Below are positions 57,722-64,000 of a stretch of DNA of 64,000 bases, piece after piece. The notes beneath the pieces are model-generated. The model was not told the DNA's origin and did no database searches. It saw nothing but the letters and a program-made list of their open reading frames with translations. Each line of letters starts with the position of its first letter. The first letter of the stretch is position 1. Position numbers and translations under genes: made by a program. Source of the stretch: Saussurea involucrata (Eukaryota; Streptophyta; Magnoliopsida; Asterales; Asteraceae); NCBI GenBank assembly GCA_033807775.1, contig JAWVWS010001017.1, positions 1,103,929-1,167,928 on the forward strand, read 5' to 3'.

Positions 57722-57723
57722 TC

Positions 57724-59389
57724 TGTAACAACCCGGATTCCCAAACATACAACAAGTAACATACATTGCATAACATCGTTATATAACAATACACATCATA
57801 TAACAAATACGGTCCCTTTAGTCTTTACAATCCAAAATAGGGTATTTCATTACAAACTTTTCCCTAACTAAATACATGATATCTAGTTATGAAATTAGAA
57901 CAACAAAACACGTCTTAGTCTTCATAACATCCTTCTTCCAAAAGCTAAACACATAGTACTCTTCTCATTTGCTCTTACCCGATCCACGAACTGGAATACA
58001 TATTTTTAAAACAAAATGAGGGTTAGACCTAGAGGTCTAAGTGAGAAAATCCCTGTTAGTTTGAAACCATTTGCACAAATACCATATATATATCACAAAA
58101 GATAAATGCCAATCATAACTCACGCATCGTGTACTTTTCCTGTCTCATTCCCATGGCCATATTAGTTGGTTGCAAGCCAACTAATAAATTAACTCCATTG
58201 TACGACAATTACAGCCAACACCGCTGTACGAATATTACAGCCAACACCATCGGTCCTAAGCCCGGCCAAGACACTCTCGTATAATGTAATACTCATGTAA
58301 ATATAATATACATCTTCACATATTATATTTCAAACATAAGCACATAATCACATATCCAATAAGCACATATATGTATTCCAGTTTGAAAACATTTTGAAGT
58401 AAAACTCACTTGTTCGCTTATCAAAACGCTTCCAATCCTTTCTCAAAAATACAGTTCAGCCTTCACCCCAAATCCACAGAATCTGAAACAAATAGGTACA
58501 AGTATCTCTTTACCAAATAGAACACATAAGACTTACTAGAGCTAAGAACTCTAGATAGCTCAATTCCTCCAAATGTTACCCCCAAGCCCGAACTTAAGTC
58601 TAGTCCACAGAATAGTCAGTCCTCATTCATTCCCTATCTAAGAGTTAACAAAATACAGGTTACTAGATACTCAAAAGCACCTGAACTCTCATAAGTGGTC
58701 AAACAGTCTTAGTTTCCGGATAACACCAAACAATCCGGACAGCATGACTTTCCGGACAACATGACTTTTCCGGACAGCCTAAACAATCCGGACGTCATCC
58801 GGACACCAAAGCAATCCGGACACCATCCGGTATCTCAATTTAACCGGAAACTTAAAGAAAAGGGTACTTACCGGGTAGATGAATCGTTCGGACACCAGCA
58901 AGGCAAAACTACCGGACACATTCAACAAACTACCGGACACGTTCATATTTTTGTCCGGAAACCACTGTCGGTTTACCCAATTTTCACCCAGAATTCGACT
59001 GAATTAACCTCAGACATGAAATCAGTGATTCTACTCCAATAGAAACCTTCTAAATACAATTACAAACATAAAATACAAAGGAACATACCTTAATATTACT
59101 TCCAACAATCCAACTTGAAGCCTTAACCACAAACTCTTTCTTTTCTTCTTCCTCTTTCCAAGAACACACACACACACTTGAACTGATTAATCTGGTTTTA
59201 TGAAAATATCTGGATAGTCTAAGGGATATTATCAACTACATTTATAATCTTAGTCCTTGAATTATTCACTAATGACCAAAACACCTTAAACTTATAAACT
59301 CTCCTAAACTTACCCTAAACATCAATTATAAAGTTAAATAAATTTAACGGAACGAGATTTTAACTAATGAACTTACCTGGGGTATTACA
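57724..59389 (-). repeat. GB 5' LTR, intact (1666 bp)
   Basis: TGTAACAACCCGG...GGGGTATTACA with no insertion; it shows the undisturbed GA target site near 58970. TCCGGA array at about 58715-58960, including a ~20-bp local duplication (ACTACCGGACAC) absent from other GB LTRs. Confidence 0.95.
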
Positions 59390-59394
59390 TGCGT

Positions 59395-60523
59395 ACTACA
59401 GGCTTTCGGCAGTCCTTAGCGAAGTGGCCGCGCTTGCCGCAGTTATAGCATTTGATCGGTTCATCAGCAGCTCTATCATCGGATTTACCTTCAGATCGTT
59501 TCCCTTCTCCATTTCTCTTTCTCCCATCTTCAGTCTTTCACTTGCCTTCGTACTTGTCCTTGTAGTCCCGACGCTTGGTGTTTGTGGAGTGCCGCTGGTT
59601 TATATTAGTAGGCTTCTTGAAAAATTTCTTCCTCGCGTACTCTCAGGACAGCAATGCAACAACTTTCTTGATGCTGTCAAGCTCGGGATCAGAATCACTT
59701 TCTAGATCGTCATCTTCGTGCTCAGAATCACTCAGCGCTTCTTCTCTATGTGAACTGCGTGAAGCTTGCTTTTCCTTCTTGTGAGACATCAGGGCAAGAG
59801 GATCTTCCTTTGTCTTCTCATTTGACTTTGTATCTCCCATCAGCTCACTGACATCATCTTCATCTTGTAGTAACATCTCGTAGATTTCATGCAACGGAAC
59901 ATTCTCTAAAGAACGGTTGTGGCGGATGTGAAGAACAAATCCCTTCCACTCAGGTTGAAGGTTGTTGAGAAACTTGATGTTACATTCTAGATTGGACTTG
60001 AAGATGCTGTTCTTGTGCAGGTCATTCAGTAGAGTACAGAAACGCTCGTATGTCTCCGTGAGTGATTCCTCTCTTTTAGCTTTGAAGGATTCGTACCGAG
60101 TGAGGCAGTTGGTGATCTTCATCTGATTTCCTTCACGACTGCCTTGCATTATCTTAGCAAGCTGATCCCACATTCTTTTAGCCGTGCCCTTGTAGCTGTC
60201 GATGCTACAGTAGATATTGTTGGGAAGACTGTATACAAGATAAGTCTTCGCCAACGTATCGCCATCGGCTTTACGCTTCTCTTCAACCGTCGCTTGTCGT
60301 ACGATTTCGGCACTTTGTGAGCCGGAGGTCCACCTTCTTGAGCAGGAACGTCCATCAATGGTGGAACGACTGGACCTTCCTTTAGTGACCGGAGGATTTC
60401 TTCATAAAGAGGCTTCGTTTGGATGAAGCACAAAAATCTATCTCTCCAAACATTGTACTCCCTGCGGTACAGAATCGGTGGCTTGAATTCAGATCTGATA
60501 GCGAGAGCGTCTTGTGCATTCAT
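59395..60523 (-). pseudogene. gag: C3 gag N-terminal half with CCHC knuckle, cut by GB
   Basis: Starts at ATG 60523 (MNAQDALAIRSEFKPP). The N-terminal part resembles Copia Gag (YNVWRDRFLCFIQ). A frameshift at about 60160-60250 leads into a UBN2-like core (MWDQLAKIMQGSREG, YESFKAKREESLTETYERF), then an acidic stretch. Two TGA codons (59643-59645 and about 59534) precede the knuckle CYNCGKRGHFAKDC at 59409-59450. Coding stops at the GB insertion and resumes at 49488. Confidence 0.88.
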
Positions 60524-60720
60524 TGTGAGAACTTGGTGATCGTAGGACGTGTAGAGTGATTCAAAGGCAATTGAGTGGTCTAATGCACAATCTAACGCAA
60601 TGTCCTAAAGGAGTGGAAGCCTAAAGCAATTCCTATGTGGGATCAGGAATGGACAGAAAGAAATACTGGAAGAATGGAAAGAAACAGATTGAAACAAATA
60701 AAAATAAAGTGTACAGTAGG

Positions 60721-61035
60721 CAAGATCCGGAATAGGAATTCCGGAATGCAAGTTCCGGAATTTGTAAGTTCCGGAATTTTTAGCAAGTTCCGGAATGAGG
60801 AAATCCGGAATTAAGTACCGGAAGTTGGAAATCCGGTATGCAGTGATCAAGGATCCGGAATTGAGAATAAAGGATCCGAAATTCTATGTTCCGGAATTAA
60901 GATCAGGATCCGGAATTTTAAGATCCGAAATTGAGAACCAAGGATCCGGAGTTCTATGTTCCGGAATTAAGATCAGGATCCGGAAATTTTTTAAAATCCG
61001 GGATTGAGAACCAAGATCCAAAATTCTATACGGAT
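60721..61035. repeat. TCCGGA palindrome array in the C3 leader
   Basis: About 12 TCCGGA sites in ~300 bp, with units such as GTTCCGGAATT and GGATCCGGAATT, at 12-35 bp spacing. The rest of the leader (60524-60720 and 61036-61558) shows no gene. Confidence 0.9.
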
Positions 61036-61558
61036 CCGGAACTAAAAAATGAATGGAAAGCAATACCGAAAGATAGTGTGAACCGGAACTTGGACTCCAG
61101 TATGAGTGGGATTCGGAATCGACTAATACTGGAACTCACGAACTGGGTTCCAAATTCAACATTGTAAGACGAAATACTAACCTGGAAATCGATATTCTGC
61201 ACCTTTTGACTCGGGAAACAATCTGCAAACACTTTAGTACCAAATCAAGCAACTAGGGAACGCAAAAACAATTTACCAAATCGATTAAACAACCACTTTG
61301 AAGCAAAAAGATGAGTTTTTCTCAAGAACAGGGAGTAAGAACCCAGTAACCAAAAATCTCATAAATTGATGCTTTTTACTCAATCAAAACACTTCAAACT
61401 ACGATATGATTTCAGAAACGCGATAAGAATGATTTTTCAAACCTCAATTTCAGTTTTTAACGCCAAAATCGAAACAAAGAAAAATCTTTGAATGAAACAG
61501 TCGCACAAAAACTTGAATGATCAGAAAAGAGAATTACCTTTGAATCAGACGTCCTTCT

Positions 61559-61570
61559 GCTCTGATACCA
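61559..61570 (-). promoter_or_regulatory. C3 primer-binding site (initiator tRNA-Met)
   Basis: Minus TGGTATCAGAGC, 2 bp from the LTR, about 1.0 kb upstream of the gag ATG. Confidence 0.93.
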
Positions 61571-61572
61571 AT

Positions 61573-61821
61573 TGTGGATCCCAGATTCAATTAAGCAATC
61601 ACAATGTAATCAAGACAATCAGTAAAATGTCATAAATCTCACTTCAATATTGATGAACAGAAAGAGTTTCAAGGCAGTAGACGTACACTGTAATCAAAAG
61701 ATAAAGTATGACCATTAACCCTAAACACAAGGTTTAGCAAACTATTTATACCCACAAGGGTATTTACACAAAATAACATAAACGGTCCATGTACTTCATA
61801 TTCCACTAACGTGACCTAACA
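61573..61821 (-). repeat. C3 5' LTR (about 249 bp)
   Basis: The inner end TGTGGATCCC is fixed by the primer site. The outer end is placed at CCTAACA (61821), because the minus strand then starts TGTTAGG; with no second LTR this end is a best guess. Confidence 0.6.
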
Positions 61822-62007
61822 GAAAGGTGTGCTCCAATGAAAAGTTCCATTATGTGGATACCTTTGTTCTAAAAAGAAACATCAATCATTTTGAATTATT
61901 TTAATTTCGTTTAAACTTTAAGCAGTTAATTACTAGGTATTTGTTTGATAATTTTATTCATTTAGTAATGACATTTATAATAGGTATCAAACTTAGGGGC
62001 TGTTCGT
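61822..62007. other. Unassigned AT-rich sequence
   Basis: Flank of C3 up to the GE terminus. No gene or repeat seen; ends TTAGGGGCTGTTCGT. Confidence 0.5.
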
Positions 62008-64000
62008 TGTTAATGCCAAAAATCGCACCAAAGTACAACTTAAGGTCGATGTGGACTTTAACAACTAAAGAAAGGAATCGTTCGACAAAAGCGTGCGTTT
62101 AAGACAGAAATATAAATGAGACAGAGATTTTGGTGACGCGGGAAAAACCTCAACGAGGAAAAAACCCGCGGACGACAGTGGAAGTCGTCGTTTCACTATG
62201 GTCGCCAATCAGGGGCGATGTCCTTGTGTTTCTAGTGTCGATCGTACAGAGATTACAATACAAATGAAGGAAAGACTTCCAAAATGTAAAGTAACAAGTG
62301 TTTTCTAATGTAAAACAGTGTGCGTCGTGTGTGATTGTCGTGCGTCGAGAGCGATTCTTCTACGAGCGGTTTCTGTGCTTCAAGTGTTCTTCGGAGTTCG
62401 AGTGCTTGTATTCTATGTTGTATTTGTATTTCGTCCCCTGAAATGATGATTCTCCTTGATATTTATAGTCTTCGGGCACTATAATTGAATCATCAAGGAC
62501 TTTGATAATTGCCGTAACGGTCGCCGTCTTTAATGCGGGATTAAATGTTCTTAACTGACTTCGTCGGTTATAGCCATTGTCCATAAATTGTGTTGACTCC
62601 TGCATTAAACACTGAACAAACATAACAGTCGTATAGCACGTTAGTCGGTCGAGGTCGCATGGTTTTATGCGACGGTCGTGTGAACTAGGCGACGTCGAGG
62701 TCAAATGTCGTGAGGTAAAAGATTTTTGATTTTATCTTTAATCATGAGAGAAAATACTATGATTTTACCTTCGTTATGGAAAAAGGGAATAAGTGTTTTC
62801 CTTACCTTGGTCGTGGTCGAGACTGGTGAAATTTTGCCCAAACAGTTTGCCCCCAAAATTTGAAAGTAGGATGGCAAATTCAAATTTTAAATTTTGTCAG
62901 TCGGACGTATAGAATTATGACACGTGTCAAAAGGTTACCTCGGTTGTCTTGGAACTGGATCGATCCGATTTGAACGAGAAGGTGGAACGAAAACGAGATC
63001 GTGACGTTATACTGACACACAATGGTGCTTATCAGTTGTCGCTGCCAAGTGTCGATGATCCGCGTGGTCATTCGAAAAGACTGGGACGCGTGTCGGTCAT
63101 CAAGAGACTCGTCCTGACGTGATTTCTCACATAAATAGAGATCAGAATGGACCATTTTCTTTTGTGGCCTTCGAAAAGTTTCTAAAGCGAGATTTCTTGT
63201 TGTTCTTTGCTCAATATTTTCCAAAATTGCTAGGATTTCTAACTTGCTGAAAAATTTTCGAAACTTTTGAGCGTCTATATAAGGTATAGTTTTTCAATCT
63301 TTCTCAAGTCTCCAAAGGTTGATGACCCATTGAGAGTTATTATGTATGAGTTGGTGAAGGCATTGATTGCGATAGATGCGACATTTGTGGATCCTGCGCA
63401 ACTGGCGACGATGTCCTCTGTAGCCACGTCAACCCTTTCATCAACCGACGAGGGCAAGGGTGAAAAGACAAGAGGGGGTGAGGAGGACGTTATGACGATC
63501 AACTCTATGTTGCCATCGGTCTTCCTGATTGACTATGTCCTTGACGGGACGGAGTCACTTCCGTATCTGGGGAAATATTAGCTCCTATCTTTCGAGGAGC
63601 GTTTTGGAGGGGTCTCCGTCGTAAAAATGGGACTGCATATAGCCATACAGGCATTCGTTTGTAAGTTTTTCTTTCAAAACTCATGTTTTTGATGTTTTTC
63701 TTAGTTTGACATATTCGTTTTCACAGATGCTTCGATCTCTGCTCGTTCGATATGCGAAGATAGAGAAGTCGTTGGACCGGAAGTCGATCGTCAAGAGTGT
63801 CATGTTCCTTCCTCCAACCTTAACATTAATTTTAAGAGCCATATTCTCAAAATATTGCGGACTCTTCTTTATCACCTGTCGCGGCAAAATGTTGGGAGAC
63901 AGCCCTGTCATACTCGTTTGATCCTTGCATAAGCTCCTTAGCGTGCGTCGAGGATTCAAAGGTCGAGACTTCGGGCTGAGTATGCGATCGACACACTTCC
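62008..64000 (+). mobile_element. GE, second copy, plus strand, runs off the right edge
   Basis: Starts TGTTAATGCCAAAAATCG like the minus-strand copy at 24502 and follows it through the LTR/leader (62008-about 63300). It points away from the first copy. The Transposase_28-like exon and the acidic exon are not visible, suggesting an internal deletion. Confidence 0.65.
63300..64000 (+). pseudogene. GE gag-like gene, second copy, partial
   Basis: Coding from about 63300 corresponds to exon 3 of the left copy (VLDGTESLPYLGKY against VLDGTKLFPYLGKY). TAG 63579-63581 stands where the left copy has CAG. An intron at 63661-63726 (GTAAGTTT...TTTTCACAG, 66 bp) sits at the same position as intron 3 of the left copy. 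The next exon reads MLRSLLVRYAKIEKSLDRKS. Function unknown. Confidence 0.6.

Larger units (their letters stand above)
49494..59389 (-). mobile_element. GB: full-length Tekay-like Ty3/gypsy chromovirus with a solo GA LTR inside
   Basis: Two LTRs, primer site, gag-pol and polypurine tract, flanked by TGCGT on both sides. Without the nested GA LTR and its duplication the element is about 8.1 kb. Confidence 0.95.
48050..61821 (-). mobile_element. C3 Copia host element, split by GB
   Basis: The 5' LTR (61573-61821), primer site, leader and N-terminal gag with knuckle (59395-60523) lie right of GB; the coiled-coil gag (48050-49488) lies left. Matching TGCGT duplications at both GB ends show the two parts were contiguous. 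Everything after the C2 insertion site is missing here, but part of it survives at 24503-25454. Confidence 0.85.

Noticed and set aside
49494..59389. GA and GB as one family
   Set aside because: They share structure and protein order, but the LTR sequences differ beyond the terminal bases and short patches, and GA is inserted into GB.
61985..62007. Terminal repeat of a PIF/Harbinger-type MITE (GGGGCTGTTCG)
   Set aside because: Only one end-like sequence is seen, with no partner inverted repeat or target duplication.

Overview
This window is repeat-rich plant nuclear DNA made almost entirely of LTR retrotransposons inserted into one another. I see no convincing host gene, tRNA, rRNA or CRISPR array. 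The plant call rests on Tekay-like chromoviruses with a C-terminal chromodomain, Sirevirus-like Copia elements with an env-like gene and multiple polypurine tracts, and primer sites complementary to plant initiator tRNA-Met. The coiled-coil Copia Gag resembles proteins I associate with Asteraceae, but the family is an inference. Labels used below: C1, C2, C3 = Copia families; S4 = Sirevirus-like 3' fragment; GA, GB = two related Tekay-like Gypsy families; GE = an intron-bearing element with a Transposase_28-like domain.

Layout. 1-11212: C1 on the minus strand (5' LTR on the right, gag, pol, then a very long env-like frame running off the left edge). 11213-18133: piece of a C2 LTR, C3 gag, GB LTR, GA LTR and GA pol fragment. 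18134-21537: S4, plus strand. 21538-24502: GE, minus strand. 24503-26894: C3 gag and protease start. 26895-31610: GB stub and a C2 copy. 31611-34269: C3 gag and a chimeric GB LTR. 34270-42696: full-length GA. 42697-44606: rest of the GB LTR and GB pol fragment. 44607-48049: filler and a second C2 copy. 48050-49493: C3 gag. 49494-59389: full-length GB with a solo GA LTR in its 3' LTR. 59390-61821: 5' part of C3. 62008-64000: second GE, plus strand.

History read from the junctions. GB inserted into the C3 gag zinc-knuckle region (5-bp target duplication TGCGT). GA inserted into the GB 3' LTR (target duplication GTTTA). C2 inserted into the coiled-coil part of C3 gag. The resulting nest was then copied, because the same three junctions recur. 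GA is found at the identical site as a truncated copy (14416), a full-length copy (34270) and a solo LTR (50699). C1 later inserted into a C2 LTR, and GE copies lie on both sides facing outward.

Nearly every reading frame is broken by nonsense codons, frameshifts or deletions, and two catalytic residues are lost (integrase Glu in C1, protease Ser in C3). The most unusual signals are: a 15-nt sequence just inside the C2 5' LTR that is exactly complementary to a sequence within that LTR; three consecutive hairpins in every GA LTR; TCCGGA palindrome arrays shared by unrelated elements; an env-like protein with four tandem 14-residue coiled-coil repeats; and a retroelement-like gene with three introns.
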